Assembly (NCBI GenBank): GCA_002281755.1 | Contig: NCHB01000003.1 | Span: 1 to 64,000 of the forward strand | DNA: 64,000 bases | Direction of reading: 5' to 3' | Source: Sulfurovum sp. 16-42-52 | GTDB lineage: Bacteria; Campylobacterota; Campylobacteria; Campylobacterales; Sulfurovaceae | Part shown: positions 8,134 to 17,289 of the stretch, piece by piece | Position numbering within the stretch: position 1 is the first letter of the stretch | How the letters are laid out: the number at the start of each line of letters is the position of its first letter | The notes under the pieces: model-generated | The model's input: only the letters and a program-made list of their open reading frames with translations | Databases searched by the model: none | What the model was told of the DNA's origin: nothing | Program-made: the position numbers and the translations under genes

Positions 8134-8171
8134 TCTCTTTTGAAGAGATAAATTTAAGGTTTTTTAACCTT
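8134..8171 (+). promoter_or_regulatory. Two small hairpins between soxY and soxZ
   Basis: TCTCTT/AAGAGA (8134-8148) and AAGGTT/AACCTT (8156-8171, with a TTTT loop) form two successive 6-bp stem-loops in the 79-base gap. SoxY and SoxZ are needed in equal amounts, so a structured gap here is noticeable. No role is proven. Confidence 0.4.
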
Positions 8172-8211
8172 TATGATGTTTAAAAAGAAATAAAAAAGAA
8201 AAAGGAATATT

Positions 8212-8514
8212 ATGGGCAATATGAAAATTAAAGCAAAGCTTAAAGGCGATGTAGTAGACGTTAAAGTAATGGCAAAACACGATATGCTTACGTATGATCA
8301 AGCAAAGAAAAAAGGTGTGGACGCGAACTTCATCACACACATTTCTGCAAAAGCAAATGGCAAAGAAGTGTATGATGTTTCAACAAGTCAGTTTTGGTCA
8401 AAAGATCCACAGTTTAAATTTAGCTTTAAAGGTGCTGCGGCAGGTGATAAAGTTGAAATCACATGGACAGATCTTAGCGGAAAAACGGTTACAGAATCCA
8501 AAAAAATTAAATAA
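8212..8514 (+). CDS. soxZ: Thiosulfate oxidation carrier complex protein SoxZ
   Basis: A 100-residue immunoglobulin-like protein with no signal peptide of its own. This is normal for SoxZ, which is exported bound to SoxY. It shows the family pattern K-x-K-A-x-[LM]-K-G-D near the start, and near the end W-T-D-L-S-G-K-T followed by E-S-K-K-I-K. RBS AAAAAGGA precedes the ATG. It is the last gene of the sox operon and is followed by two strong hairpins. Confidence 0.92.
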   Translation: MGNMKIKAKLKGDVVDVKVMAKHDMLTYDQAKKKGVDANFITHISAKANGKEVYDVSTSQFWSKDPQFKFSFKGAAAGDKVEITWTDLSGKTVTESKKIK

Positions 8515-8518
8515 TACC

Positions 8519-8603
8519 ATGCTATGCCATAACGACCTTTGTGGGTCGGGCGTATAGCATAAAACCAATCTATGTACTTTTGGGAGTATATAGATTGGTT
8601 TTT
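8519..8603 (+). terminator. Terminator of the sox operon (two stem-loops)
   Basis: The first stem-loop pairs ATGCTAT with ATAGCAT (8519-8560) and contains an inner CGACC/GGGTCG stem. The second pairs AACCAATCTAT with ATAGATTGGTT (8563-8600) and is followed by TTT. The second looks like an intrinsic terminator that closes soxCDYZ. The convergent gene at 8627 ends just beyond it. Confidence 0.7.
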
Positions 8604-8626
8604 AAATCTAGTCTTAATAATGATGA

Positions 8627-9091
8627 CTAAATGATTTGGCTTACTTCAAACCAGTGTTCAACTGTTCTATGGAGTGTAGCTTTTTTTCTTTGATTGAAAT
8701 GTTCTGTCATGTCAAATTCTTCTTTTCCGTACCCCTCTTTGTAGTCATTAATAAATTGTGTATAGAGGTCTTCTTTTAACGCAGTGATTTCGTAGGTGAC
8801 TTTATCATAAAGCAAACTATTTTGAACAGTCTGTTCCCTATGTGTTTCATTAAGATTGATACTGCCAAAACGTTCTTCTTTAGGAAGTGTCATGTTCATC
8901 TCGAAGTATGCGCGCATTGAAGCCAATACATGCTCAAATTGGGCAAGTGGAAGATCGGCGTGATGAATAGCGGTTGCAAGTTCTTGACTATATCCCCAGC
9001 CTCCAGAGACAGCAAAGTTGGCATCAAAGGCAGATTGGATGACGTCCTGTATGGGGTCATCATTTGAAATCTGCTTGAACTCAGGTATCAT
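8627..9091 (-). CDS. Conserved protein of unknown function, downstream of prfA
   Basis: A 154-residue acidic soluble protein without a signal peptide or membrane segment. Its ATG directly follows the prfA stop codon, so the two genes are co-transcribed and possibly translationally coupled. I see a G-G-W-G-Y segment near residue 30 and a mostly helical, charged remainder, but no motif I can name. Its tie to prfA suggests a conserved neighbour in this lineage rather than a random passenger. Confidence 0.6.
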   Translation of the reverse strand: MIPEFKQISNDDPIQDVIQSAFDANFAVSGGWGYSQELATAIHHADLPLAQFEHVLASMRAYFEMNMTLPKEERFGSINLNETHREQTVQNSLLYDKVTYEITALKEDLYTQFINDYKEGYGKEEFDMTEHFNQRKKATLHRTVEHWFEVSQII

Positions 9092-10159
9092 TTAGAGACC
9101 TGCTTCCTGTATCGCTTCTGTTTGCGCATGGGCAATAAGAGGATCTACAAGAAGTTTTAAATTGCCGTTATTCATAATGTCTTCAAGTGCATAGAGGGTT
9201 AAACCGATACGATGATCGGTTAATCTATTTTGCGGATAGTTGTAGGTCCTAATCTTTTCTGAACGGTCTCCAGAGCCAACCTGAAGTTTCCTTTGGCTAG
9301 AAGTGGCATCAAGCTGCTTTTGAAGCTCAGCTTCATAGACACGTGATTTGAGTACTTTCATGGCTTTGTCTCTGTTTTTGTGCTGAGATTTTTCATCTTG
9401 GATGGCGACTACTATACCGGTAGGAATGTGAGTCAGACGCACTGCGGAATCCGTGGTATTGACAGACTGTCCTCCACATCCACTGGAGCGATAGACATCC
9501 ATTTTGATCTCATTGGGTTTGATATCTACTTCTACATCATCTACTTCTGGTATCACTGCAACCGTAATGGCTGAGGTGTGTACCCTGCCTTGTGTTTCTG
9601 TGTCAGGAACACGTTGTACACGGTGTGTCCCTGCTTCGTATTTAAGTTGAGAGTAGACACCCTCTCCTTTTATTTGAGCGATGAGTTCTTTGTATCCACC
9701 GGCAGTGCCGTCATTGGTGCTGACAAGTTCTATCTTCCATCCCATTTGCTCTGCATAGCGTGCATACATTTTAAATACATCTGCTACAAAGAGCGCACTT
9801 TCATCACCGCCGGCACCTGCGCGTAACTCAAGAAAAATATTTTTATTGTCATTTTTGTCTTTAGGAATCATCAGAATTTTGATTTCTTCTTCCAGTGCAG
9901 GCAACATTGGCTCAAGTTCTGATAACTCTTCTTTTGCCAGATCGCCAAGTTCCGGGTCACCTAAAAGCTCTTTGTTCTCTTCTATGGCTTCAGCGGTTTG
10001 AACATACAGTTGCGCCTTTTCTACCAAAGCACTTAGGTCTGACTGCTCTTTGCTGAGATCTGTCATACGTTTGATATCGCTGGCAATATCAGGGGAACTT
10101 AAAAGTTGGGACAGTTCATTGTATCTGTGAATAAAAGGTTGTAGTTTATCTTTGAACAT
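9092..10159 (-). CDS. prfA: Peptide chain release factor 1
   Basis: A 355-residue class I release factor, the usual RF1 length. It carries the catalytic G-G-Q motif in [12 protein letters not shown], which triggers hydrolysis of peptidyl-tRNA in the ribosome, and the domain order of RF1 (helical N-terminal domain, then stop-codon recognition, then GGQ). It reads UAA and UAG stops. rpsT lies just upstream on the same strand with a 48-base gap, so both may share a transcript. Confidence 0.96.
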   Translation of the reverse strand: MFKDKLQPFIHRYNELSQLLSSPDIASDIKRMTDLSKEQSDLSALVEKAQLYVQTAEAIEENKELLGDPELGDLAKEELSELEPMLPALEEEIKILMIPKDKNDNKNIFLELRAGAGGDESALFVADVFKMYARYAEQMGWKIELVSTNDGTAGGYKELIAQIKGEGVYSQLKYEAGTHRVQRVPDTETQGRVHTSAITVAVIPEVDDVEVDIKPNEIKMDVYRSSGCGGQSVNTTDSAVRLTHIPTGIVVAIQDEKSQHKNRDKAMKVLKSRVYEAELQKQLDATSSQRKLQVGSGDRSEKIRTYNYPQNRLTDHRIGLTLYALEDIMNNGNLKLLVDPLIAHAQTEAIQEAGL

Positions 10160-10207
10160 GGGTGTTCTTTATGTTAGGGTGGGGTTTAGAAGGTGTATCG
10201 AGACTGC

Positions 10208-10477
10208 TTATGCAGCTTCGATAGCGTTTACCAGTTTATGAAGACGGCTTACTTTTCTTGCAGCAGTTGTTTTTTTGATGAACCCTTTGCTTACAAGTGA
10301 ATGAATTTGTTTATTTGCGATAGCAAATGCTGCTGCTGCTGCTGTTTTATCGGCCGCTGTTACCGCTTCATGTACAGCTTTTGTGATGTTTTTGATTCTT
10401 GTTCTGTAGTATCTGTTTCTTTCAGTTCTTACAGCGGTTTGCAAAATACGTTTTTTTGCTGATTTATGGTGTGCCAT
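10208..10477 (-). CDS. rpsT: 30S ribosomal protein S20
   Basis: An 89-residue, strongly basic, all-helical protein beginning [10 protein letters not shown], which is the usual S20 start. It binds 16S rRNA in the small subunit. An RBS (AAAGGAAA on the minus strand) precedes it. The 180-base gap to glmM on the other strand must hold both promoters. Confidence 0.95.
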   Translation of the reverse strand: MAHHKSAKKRILQTAVRTERNRYYRTRIKNITKAVHEAVTAADKTAAAAAFAIANKQIHSLVSKGFIKKTTAARKVSRLHKLVNAIEAA

Positions 10478-10659
10478 AGTTGTTTCCTTTAGGTTAGTCT
10501 CGATACAGTCTTGCTATTTCGAGTAAAATTAGTGCGAATGATAGCTAAAAAAAGATTAAAGAATTATTAATTTAAAATTAAATTGGTCAGTCTAAAGGAG
10601 GGAAGTTGTAATGAAATGTGCGTTAAAATATAACTATTCATAACAATAAGGAAATGGGT

Positions 10660-11997
10660 GTGGAACTTTTTGGCACAGATGGGGTAAGAGGTAAAGCGGG
10701 TAAAAAAGTGAGTGCAACGAGCGCTATGCGTTTAGCAATGGCTACAGGGATTTATTTTAAGCAATTTGCAAAAACCAACAAAATACTTGTGGGCAAAGAC
10801 ACAAGACGCAGTGGCTACATGATAGAAAATGCAATTGTATCGGGTCTGACGGCTGTGGGTTTTGATGTGATTCAGATAGGGCCGATGCCTACGCCCGCCA
10901 TTGCATTTTTGACTGAAAATATGCGTTGTGATGCAGGAATTATGATTTCGGCAAGCCATAATCCCTATTATGACAATGGCATAAAGTTTTTTGATACGCA
11001 TGGCAATAAACTCAATCATGACAAAGAGAAAGAGATTGAAGCAATCTTTGAAGATGATGCACGCATTGAAGCGGCACAAGTGACCGGCAAAGAGATAGGA
11101 AAATCTAAAAGAATCGATGATGTGGTCGGTCGTTATATTGTGCACATCAAAAATTCCTTTCCTACAGATGCTACGTTGTGGGGTAAACGTGTGGTGATAG
11201 ATTGTGCGAATGGAGCGGGGTATATCGTAGGACCAACGGTGCTGCAGGAGCTGGGTGCGGATGTCATTGTTCTGGGTGATAAACCCAATGGATTTAACAT
11301 CAATGAGGGGTGCGGGGCAATGCATCCTGAATATTTGGCAAAAGCGGTGATAGAGTATCGTGCGGATGTGGGTATTGCACTAGATGGGGATGCGGATAGG
11401 CTAGTGATGGTTGACGAAACCGGTGAAGTGGTTGATGGGGATAAGCTGATGGGCGTACTTGCTGTGCATCTTAAAAACCAAGGTACGCTCAAGGGTGGAG
11501 GAATGGTTGCTACGGTGATGAGCAATCAGGGTCTCGATGAGTATATCGCGTCTCAGGGGCTTGTGCTGCTTCGTTCAGCGGTGGGTGATAAAAATGTGGT
11601 AGAGATGATGCAGGCACATGGTATGAATTTTGGCGGAGAACAAAGCGGGCATGTGATTTTCTCTGATTATGCGAAGACTGGGGATGGCATTTCGAGTGCA
11701 TTGCAGGCTTTGGCGTATTTGGTGGAGACGGGTAAAAAAGCAAGTGATGCTTTTAATCCGTATGTCTCGTATCCACAGCTTTTGGTGAATCTTTTGGTGG
11801 ATGAAAAAAGAGATTTGGATGCGATTGAAGGGCTTGATACTTTAAAAGAGAAAATTGAAAACATGGGAATGCGTCAGTTGTTTAGATACTCGGGTACAGA
11901 AAATAAAATACGTTTACTCCTCGAGGGAAAAGATGAAAAAAAACTGGAAGCGATGATGGAAGAGTGTAAAATATTTTTCAAGTCAGCATTAGTCTAA
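10660..11997 (+). CDS. glmM: Phosphoglucosamine mutase
   Basis: It converts glucosamine-6-phosphate to glucosamine-1-phosphate for UDP-GlcNAc, the precursor of peptidoglycan, lipid A and the glycans made by the later locus. The active-site serine lies in I-S-A-S-H-N-P and the metal site is D-G-D-A-D-R. I prefer the GTG start at 10660: AAGGA at 10649-10653 touches the ATG at 10654 but is 6-7 bases from the GTG, and the product then begins M-E-L-F-G-T-D-G as in relatives (445 residues). Its TAA overlaps the lspA start. Confidence 0.94.
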   Translation: MELFGTDGVRGKAGKKVSATSAMRLAMATGIYFKQFAKTNKILVGKDTRRSGYMIENAIVSGLTAVGFDVIQIGPMPTPAIAFLTENMRCDAGIMISASHNPYYDNGIKFFDTHGNKLNHDKEKEIEAIFEDDARIEAAQVTGKEIGKSKRIDDVVGRYIVHIKNSFPTDATLWGKRVVIDCANGAGYIVGPTVLQELGADVIVLGDKPNGFNINEGCGAMHPEYLAKAVIEYRADVGIALDGDADRLVMVDETGEVVDGDKLMGVLAVHLKNQGTLKGGGMVATVMSNQGLDEYIASQGLVLLRSAVGDKNVVEMMQAHGMNFGGEQSGHVIFSDYAKTGDGISSALQALAYLVETGKKASDAFNPYVSYPQLLVNLLVDEKRDLDAIEGLDTLKEKIENMGMRQLFRYSGTENKIRLLLEGKDEKKLEAMMEECKIFFKSALV

Positions 11998-12458
11998 TGA
12001 GAGTATTTGCACTGTTTTTTCTTGTTCTTTTGGGTACGTTTGTGGTCGATCAGACGATTAAAACCATTTTTGTAGAAGGGTTTTACCGCGCGGGAGAGTG
12101 CATCAACCTTGAACTGCACTACAATAAAGGTGTTGCGTTTTCGATGTTTGCATTTTTGGGTCCTTATCTGAAGTGGATACAGGCGCTTTTGGTCGTGGGG
12201 ATTTTTATTTTTGTGGTAAAAGAGGGGTATCTAAATCGCTTTAGCATTCCTCTGGGCATGCTTTTAGGCGGAGCACTCGGCAATGTGTATGATCGTTTTA
12301 TGCATGAAGGGGTGGTTGACTATGTGGCATGGCACTGTGGATTTGATTTTGCAGTCTTTAATTTTGCAGATGTCGCCATCGATGTGGCAGTGGTATGGAT
12401 ACTGCTTGCTGCGTATTTTGCCAAAGAAGAGATACCTAAAGATACGATGGATCAATGA
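11997..12458 (+). CDS. lspA: Lipoprotein signal peptidase (signal peptidase II)
   Basis: A 153-residue inner-membrane aspartic protease with four membrane segments that cleaves the signal peptide of lipidated prolipoproteins. The two catalytic aspartates lie in the family motifs N-V-Y-D-R and F-N-F-A-D-V-A-I-D. The ATG overlaps the glmM stop by one base (TAATG), so translation is coupled. Clients in this window include the two L,D-transpeptidase lipoproteins near 19-21 kb. Its stop overlaps the next start (ATGA). Confidence 0.94.
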   Translation: MRVFALFFLVLLGTFVVDQTIKTIFVEGFYRAGECINLELHYNKGVAFSMFAFLGPYLKWIQALLVVGIFIFVVKEGYLNRFSIPLGMLLGGALGNVYDRFMHEGVVDYVAWHCGFDFAVFNFADVAIDVAVVWILLAAYFAKEEIPKDTMDQ

Positions 12459-13396
12459 AAGTCATTTTCCTCCTTCTGTGTTTTTTGAACACGCTCAATG
12501 CAGAGGTTTTTAATACAGATATTGCACCTTTTGTGGACAGTAAGCAGTTTGGAAGTATCAGGTTACTAGATCAGAAGAGACTGGATTTTAAAACGATAGC
12601 AGGTACAAAATTTTCTGAGATATCAGACCTTGCGTATGAACAAAAATCGAAAAAACTCTATTTTGTCGGGGACGAGGGGAAGCTGTTTGTTTTTGATACT
12701 TCATTTGGCAAGAAGATAGACAAACTCGAGCCCTTGGACAGTGTCAGGCTAACCAAGGGCAATGGTGAGGCTTTTGCGCCATGGCAGTGTGACAGTGAAG
12801 GCTTGGCACTCAATAAAAAGGGTGAACTCTGTATCTCATTTGAGGGCAGAGCAAAGATAGGCAGGTTTGGTGTAAATGGCAGAATGTTGGGCTCTTATGC
12901 CTTGCCCTTGAGACTAAGGAATCCCCAAAACTATCGAAGCCGTAATAAATCTCTGGAAGCACTGGCATGGCATCCTAGATACGGGCTTTTGACGGCAGCA
13001 GAATGGCCGCTGAAACAGAGTGAGAATAAAGTGCAGACAGTGTATGCACTGGAGGGTAAAACGTGGCATTTTAAGGCTGAAGCTGAGCCTAAGAGTGCGG
13101 TTGTTGCCATAGAAGTGATGGAGGATGGTAACCTGCTTGTGCTGGAGCGGTCTTTTACTGCCCTGTTTGAGCCTTTGGTGGTGACGCTAAAGAAAGTGTA
13201 TCTCAATGACTGTACCGCAAAGCAGTCGCTGTGTAGATCCGAAGTTTTACTCAAAATGGATAGTCATAAAGGGTGGATGATCGATAATTTTGAAGGTCTT
13301 ACAAGGGTTTCACGCCATCGTTATGCGATGGTGAGTGATGATAATGACAATTTTTTTCAGCAGACGCTGTTGGTCTATTTTGAGATAAGTGACTAA
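12455..13396 (+). CDS. Exported phytase-like/esterase-like beta-propeller protein
   Basis: A 313-residue protein with a signal peptide (cleavage after LNA near residue 16). It resembles the phytase-like esterase family (PF13449-type), with I-S-D-L-A-Y, D-S-E-G-L-A, S-L-E-A-L-A and D-N-F-E-G-L at beta-propeller-like spacing, and the C-terminal S-D-D-N-D-N-F-F-Q-Q-T-L-L. Members are periplasmic; substrates are mostly unknown. The start overlaps lspA by four bases, so it belongs to the glmM-lspA transcript, but no functional link with them is evident. Confidence 0.72.
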   Translation: MKVIFLLLCFLNTLNAEVFNTDIAPFVDSKQFGSIRLLDQKRLDFKTIAGTKFSEISDLAYEQKSKKLYFVGDEGKLFVFDTSFGKKIDKLEPLDSVRLTKGNGEAFAPWQCDSEGLALNKKGELCISFEGRAKIGRFGVNGRMLGSYALPLRLRNPQNYRSRNKSLEALAWHPRYGLLTAAEWPLKQSENKVQTVYALEGKTWHFKAEAEPKSAVVAIEVMEDGNLLVLERSFTALFEPLVVTLKKVYLNDCTAKQSLCRSEVLLKMDSHKGWMIDNFEGLTRVSRHRYAMVSDDNDNFFQQTLLVYFEISD

Positions 13397-13407
13397 GGAC
13401 AGTACAG

Positions 13408-14232
13408 ATGACGAAGAATGCAGTATCGTATAGTGTTTTGGTCGGTGTGCTTTTGTGGATGGGGTACTGGGGGATGCAGGCGTACACTCAGGCGCTTGTG
13501 TATGAAGAGACGACTGCACAGCTCGTAGCCTCTAACGATGCAGCACAGCAGGTAAGTCTGAAGTTTGATAAAATGGCTAAAGAGTTGCTGGGTGATTGGT
13601 ACAGTGATGATCTGAACCAAGAGAGGCTGGAGCTTCAAGCTAAGCAGGAAGAGGCACAACGTAATGCCAAAGTGTATACGCTTTATTTTATGTGTTTGTT
13701 GCTGGTCGTACTGTTGTCGTTTTTTTGGATTCCGCTGCGCGCCTTTACTTTTTTGGGGTCACTAGCAGCCACGATGACATTACTTTTTGGCTTGATGACC
13801 CCTATTTTGATGGTAACAATCCATAAAGAGTTTGCCTATGTGGGCGATATCGTACTTTCATTTGAATCTAAAGGCGTTTTGGGGTCTATCATTAAGCTTT
13901 ACCGTGGCGGTGATGTCTTTGTTGCAGGGGTAATCCTACTGTTTTCTGTTCTTGTACCTCTAGCTAAAGTCTTTTCTTTGCTCTTTGTTTCTGTGTTTAT
14001 GGAAAGTAAATTTGCACACGGTATCATCGGATTTTTTAAGAGTGTAGGAAAATGGTCGATGGTCGATGTGTTTGTAGTGGCGGTTTTTTTAGTTTTTCTT
14101 ACTGCCAATAATGCCCAAATAAGCCATGCAGAGGTGGAAGTAGGGCTTTATTTCTTTTTGGCATATGTGCTGGTGTCCATGGTGGTAAGCCTGAGTGCCG
14201 ATAAAATGCTTCTTGCTCTAAAAAATAACTAA
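13408..14232 (+). CDS. PqiA-like inner-membrane protein
   Basis: A 274-residue protein with an N-terminal membrane anchor, a short periplasmic coiled segment (about 25-80), then four membrane helices with the family motif G-K-W-S-M-V-D-V-F. PqiA proteins work with MCE-type proteins in moving lipids between membranes. This one has a single PqiA domain, whereas the E. coli protein has two, and no pqiB or pqiC follows. It starts 11 bases after the phytase-like gene and converges on the DUF493 gene. Confidence 0.72.
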   Translation: MTKNAVSYSVLVGVLLWMGYWGMQAYTQALVYEETTAQLVASNDAAQQVSLKFDKMAKELLGDWYSDDLNQERLELQAKQEEAQRNAKVYTLYFMCLLLVVLLSFFWIPLRAFTFLGSLAATMTLLFGLMTPILMVTIHKEFAYVGDIVLSFESKGVLGSIIKLYRGGDVFVAGVILLFSVLVPLAKVFSLLFVSVFMESKFAHGIIGFFKSVGKWSMVDVFVVAVFLVFLTANNAQISHAEVEVGLYFFLAYVLVSMVVSLSADKMLLALKNN

Positions 14233-14233
14233 A

Positions 14234-14503
14234 TCAGATAACCATATCTACGTCATTATGCTCTTGACAGTATTTGAAAATGCGGTCTCTCTCTTCTTGT
14301 GATTCGACGACGCAAGAGGCATTGTAGCTGTGAAATTTACCCGTTTTGGAAGCATTCCCGAATGAACAGAGGTGTTCTTTATCTCCCATCGCTTCTTTGA
14401 TGCACAGTAAAAGCGCTTCTTTGTCTCTGCCTATGAGTTTAAATCCCCACTGTGTCGGGTATTCGATTTTGGGTTTGTCTTGTGTTTTATCATCAAGTAT
14501 CAT
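14234..14503 (-). CDS. DUF493 family protein (YbeD/HP0495 type)
   Basis: An 89-residue small cytoplasmic protein with the pattern Y-P-T-Q-W-G-F-K-[LI]-I-G, then the central G-K-F-H-S-Y-N-A-S-C-V-V core and a C-terminal helix with E-R-D-R-I-F. This fits DUF493, a ferredoxin-like fold of uncertain role. It starts 11 bases after moaC on the same strand, so they form one unit. Confidence 0.75.
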   Translation of the reverse strand: MILDDKTQDKPKIEYPTQWGFKLIGRDKEALLLCIKEAMGDKEHLCSFGNASKTGKFHSYNASCVVESQEERDRIFKYCQEHNDVDMVI

Positions 14504-14514
14504 GGGTACTCCTT

Positions 14515-14997
14515 TTAAATGCTGTTGCGACGAAAGTCACCGCTCTTTCCGCCAGACTTATTTTCGAGCTGGACATTTTTGATAACCATACTTTTATCAA
14601 TGGCTTTAAGCATATCGTAAATGGTAAGTAAACCTACGCTTACACCGGTGAGTGCTTCCATCTCTACACCGGTTTGTCCGTTGAGTTTGGCAATGACAGT
14701 GAGTTTAAATCCTGGAAGTTCTGGAAGCTCTTCTATGTCTGTTTTGACTGAGGTGAGCATCAAAGGATGGCACATCGGAATGAGTGTTGAGGTTTGTTTA
14801 GCCCCTTGTATGGCTGCGATAACCGCTGTTTGCAGCACAGGTCCTTTTTTGGCTGTGTTTGCCAATACCGCATCAAACGCTGCCTGTCCTACTTCAATAA
14901 TACCGCTGGCAGTCGCAATACGTGTCGTCGTGTCTTTGTCTGAGACATCCACCATTTTAGGTTTGTTTTGCTCATCTAAGTGTGTAAGATCCATCAT
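14515..14997 (-). CDS. moaC: Cyclic pyranopterin monophosphate synthase MoaC
   Basis: A 160-residue enzyme making cyclic pyranopterin monophosphate, an early intermediate of molybdenum cofactor. Family motifs are visible: K-M-V-D-V-S near the start, I-P-M-C-H-P-L, and T-G-V-E-M-E-A-L. With moaD, moaE and moeA near 55-57 kb it serves molybdenum enzymes such as SoxC. The gene is followed by DUF493. Confidence 0.95.
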   Translation of the reverse strand: MMDLTHLDEQNKPKMVDVSDKDTTTRIATASGIIEVGQAAFDAVLANTAKKGPVLQTAVIAAIQGAKQTSTLIPMCHPLMLTSVKTDIEELPELPGFKLTVIAKLNGQTGVEMEALTGVSVGLLTIYDMLKAIDKSMVIKNVQLENKSGGKSGDFRRNSI

Positions 14998-15126
14998 GCA
15001 TCCTCATGTCTATTTTGGGTATTTTAGCATAAAATAGAGACACTCAAAAGAAGTGATGACGATAAAAAGAAATAAAGTGACGAAAATAATAAAAAATAAC
15101 TTGACTTTTAACATCACATAAGATAC

Positions 15127-15132
15127 TATAAT
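15127..15132 (+). promoter_or_regulatory. -10 box before the resolvase-like gene
   Basis: TATAAT lies 25 bases before the ATG at 15158, with TTGACT at 15101-15106 about 20 bases upstream, a longer gap than the ideal 17. It would drive the resolvase-like gene, ccoG and possibly the flavoprotein gene. Confidence 0.5.
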
Positions 15133-15157
15133 AAAAAATATAACAAAAAGGAGTTGT

Positions 15158-15832
15158 ATGGTTTATGCGTATATGAGACAAGTGCCAGAATTTCCACATC
15201 TGACGAGGCAGCAAAGTGATGTGCTCTCTTTTTCTGTAAAAAAAGAGTTAAAAATAGACAAAGAAGTAGTGGAATATGCAACAAAAAATCTTGCGTTAGA
15301 AGAAAGAGGAGAATTTGAAGCCTTTTTACAAACGATGCAAGAAGGAAACACGGTTGTGGTCTCTTCTTTATATATCTTGAGTGATAAAGCAGAAGAGTTG
15401 ATAAAGGTCATAACCTGTATGCTAAGTCACAGTGTCAATCTTTGGATAGCCGATTCCAATACCTTGATGAACAAAGAGGCCCGAATGGTTGATATCTTTC
15501 CTTTGCTCAATGCACTCCGAAAAGAAGAGAAGGCAAAAACCAATCAGATAGGTCGTCCAAAAGGTAGCAAGTCAAGCTCAAAATTTGATGTCTATAGAGG
15601 AGAGGTTGTTTCTCTTTTAAGTAAAGGAATGAGTGTGAGTGCGATAGCCAGAGAACTAAACGTCACGCGTAGTTCATTGAAAGACTATATCGAATCACGC
15701 GGCATCAAAGAGTTGGTAGAGGGTGCTTGGATAGAGATGAATGAATCAGTCGGTACTAGAGGCGTGGACAATGTTGTGCTCATCTGTCCATTTGAAGAAG
15801 CAAGACGAATGAAAGAAGCAAAGGCATCATAA
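15158..15832 (+). CDS. Resolvase/invertase-like protein lacking the catalytic serine
   Basis: A 224-residue protein laid out like a serine recombinase: a resolvase-like N-terminal domain (about 1-115), a G-R-P-K-G-S linker (about 133-138) and a helix-turn-helix (about 145-180, with S-V-S-A-I-A-R-E-L-N-V-T-R). In active enzymes the start reads Y-x-R-V-S with a nucleophilic serine. Here it reads Y-M-R-Q-V and no serine sits at that place. It is therefore probably a DNA-binding regulator derived from a recombinase. It ends one base before ccoG and likely shares its transcript. RBS AAAAGGAG precedes it. Confidence 0.65.
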   Translation: MVYAYMRQVPEFPHLTRQQSDVLSFSVKKELKIDKEVVEYATKNLALEERGEFEAFLQTMQEGNTVVVSSLYILSDKAEELIKVITCMLSHSVNLWIADSNTLMNKEARMVDIFPLLNALRKEEKAKTNQIGRPKGSKSSSKFDVYRGEVVSLLSKGMSVSAIARELNVTRSSLKDYIESRGIKELVEGAWIEMNESVGTRGVDNVVLICPFEEARRMKEAKAS

Positions 15833-15833
15833 C

Positions 15834-17279
15834 ATGGAAACAACACTAACGGCAGAAAAGCCTAAAAAAAATCAGGCAAAAGAGTATCTAAAAGACTGGA
15901 TTCCTTATAGGATAAAACGGTATTGGGCGTATGGGCTTGCAACCATTGTAGCTTTGGTCATGCCATGGATTACGATAAACGGCAATCATCTGTTTTTACT
16001 GAGTTTTGATCAGAAAAAACTTCATCTAGCAGGCATTGCGTTTGATATGCAAGAGCTTTACCTGATGCCGTTTTTATTGATGCTGCTCTTTTTGGGTATC
16101 TTTGCAGTGACAGCAGTGGGTGGGCGAGCATGGTGTGGATGGGCATGTCCGCAGACGATTTTTCGGGTTATTTACAGAGACGGGATAGAGACAAAACTTT
16201 TGGGTTTACGAAAACGCATCAAAAACAAACAGGAAAAACCTGATATGTCCAAAATGGAAAACAAGATTAAAAGTGTTGTAGCGATACTGCTTTGGTCTGT
16301 ACTCGCGGTGGTGGCAGCCGCAAACTTTTTATGGTTTTTTGTGCCACCTGAAGACTTTTTTGCTTATTTGGCAAATCCTGCTGAGCATATGGTCTTGGTC
16401 ATTACTTTACTAAGCATCGCATTGTTTATCATACTCGATGTGGTGTTTATCAAAGAGAACTTCTGTGTCTACATCTGCCCCTATAGCCGTGTGCAGTCTG
16501 TGTTGTATGACGATGATACCATCATGGCAGTGTATGATCCTGTTCGTGGTGGCAATATCTACCAAGGGCATGGATATGAGCGTGAAAAAAAGTTTACCAA
16601 ACAAAAAGAGCTGCTTAAAGTTGAGCCTGCTGCTGAGTGTACGACCTGTGAGAGTTGTGTAACAGTTTGCCCTACACACATCGACATTCGAAAAGGGCTT
16701 CAGCTAGAGTGTATCAACTGTCTTGAGTGTGTGGATGCATGTACCTCTGTCATGGGTGCTTTGGGTAAGCCAAGTCTAGTGCGTTGGTCGAGTGAGAAAG
16801 AAGCCGTGAAGTACGAGGGCAAAACCAATTATTTTAGAGGCAAGGTTATAGCTTACTTTGCTATCTTGTCCATTGTGCTTGTGGCATTGTTTGTGATGGG
16901 AAGCAAGAAAGAGCATATGTTGCTCAATATCAACAAATCGCAAAGACTTTATAAAATTCTAGACAATGGTGTTGTTCAAAATGATTATATCTTTATGTTT
17001 GCAAACACGGACAGTAAAGAGCATACCTACTACTTTGAAGTTTTGGGCAATGATAAAATCACCATCAACAGACCAAGCAAGCCTTTTAAGCTTGGAGCAG
17101 GACAGAAAAAGAAAAAAGTGGTGATCCTCGAGACAGAACAAGCTTTGGCAGACAATGCAAGAAAAGATGTTCCCATCCCTGTAACCATCAGAGCATTTGC
17201 TCTGGATGATAAAAAGAAGATCGTTGTAGATAGAGAGGTCGTCTTTTTCTATCCCCGTGCTGACTTATTAAAAAAATAA
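15834..17279 (+). CDS. ccoG: Cytochrome c oxidase accessory protein CcoG (FixG/RdxA)
   Basis: A 481-residue inner-membrane iron-sulfur protein. It has an N-terminal membrane helix, the G-G-R-A-W-C-G-W-A-C-P motif, further helices, C-V-Y-I-C-P-Y, two ferredoxin-type clusters (C-T-T-C-E-S-C-x3-C-P and C-I-N-C-L-E-C-V-D-A-C) and a C-terminal periplasmic Ig-like domain. CcoG reduces copper during assembly of cbb3-type cytochrome oxidase. No ccoNOPQ is next to it. The gene begins just after the resolvase-like gene and is followed 10 bases later by the flavoprotein. Confidence 0.93.
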   Translation: METTLTAEKPKKNQAKEYLKDWIPYRIKRYWAYGLATIVALVMPWITINGNHLFLLSFDQKKLHLAGIAFDMQELYLMPFLLMLLFLGIFAVTAVGGRAWCGWACPQTIFRVIYRDGIETKLLGLRKRIKNKQEKPDMSKMENKIKSVVAILLWSVLAVVAAANFLWFFVPPEDFFAYLANPAEHMVLVITLLSIALFIILDVVFIKENFCVYICPYSRVQSVLYDDDTIMAVYDPVRGGNIYQGHGYEREKKFTKQKELLKVEPAAECTTCESCVTVCPTHIDIRKGLQLECINCLECVDACTSVMGALGKPSLVRWSSEKEAVKYEGKTNYFRGKVIAYFAILSIVLVALFVMGSKKEHMLLNINKSQRLYKILDNGVVQNDYIFMFANTDSKEHTYYFEVLGNDKITINRPSKPFKLGAGQKKKKVVILETEQALADNARKDVPIPVTIRAFALDDKKKIVVDREVVFFYPRADLLKK

Positions 17280-17289
17280 GGAAAAGAGG

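Noticed and set aside
10732-11325. A 197-codon open frame on the minus strand inside glmM
   Set aside because: It lies entirely within the strongly conserved glmM gene, has no recognisable motif or ribosome site, and its His/Cys-rich composition is what antisense frames of such genes show.
15158-15832. A mobile element or invertible segment carried by the resolvase-like gene
   Set aside because: I see no terminal inverted repeats or duplicate target sites around it, and the catalytic serine is missing.
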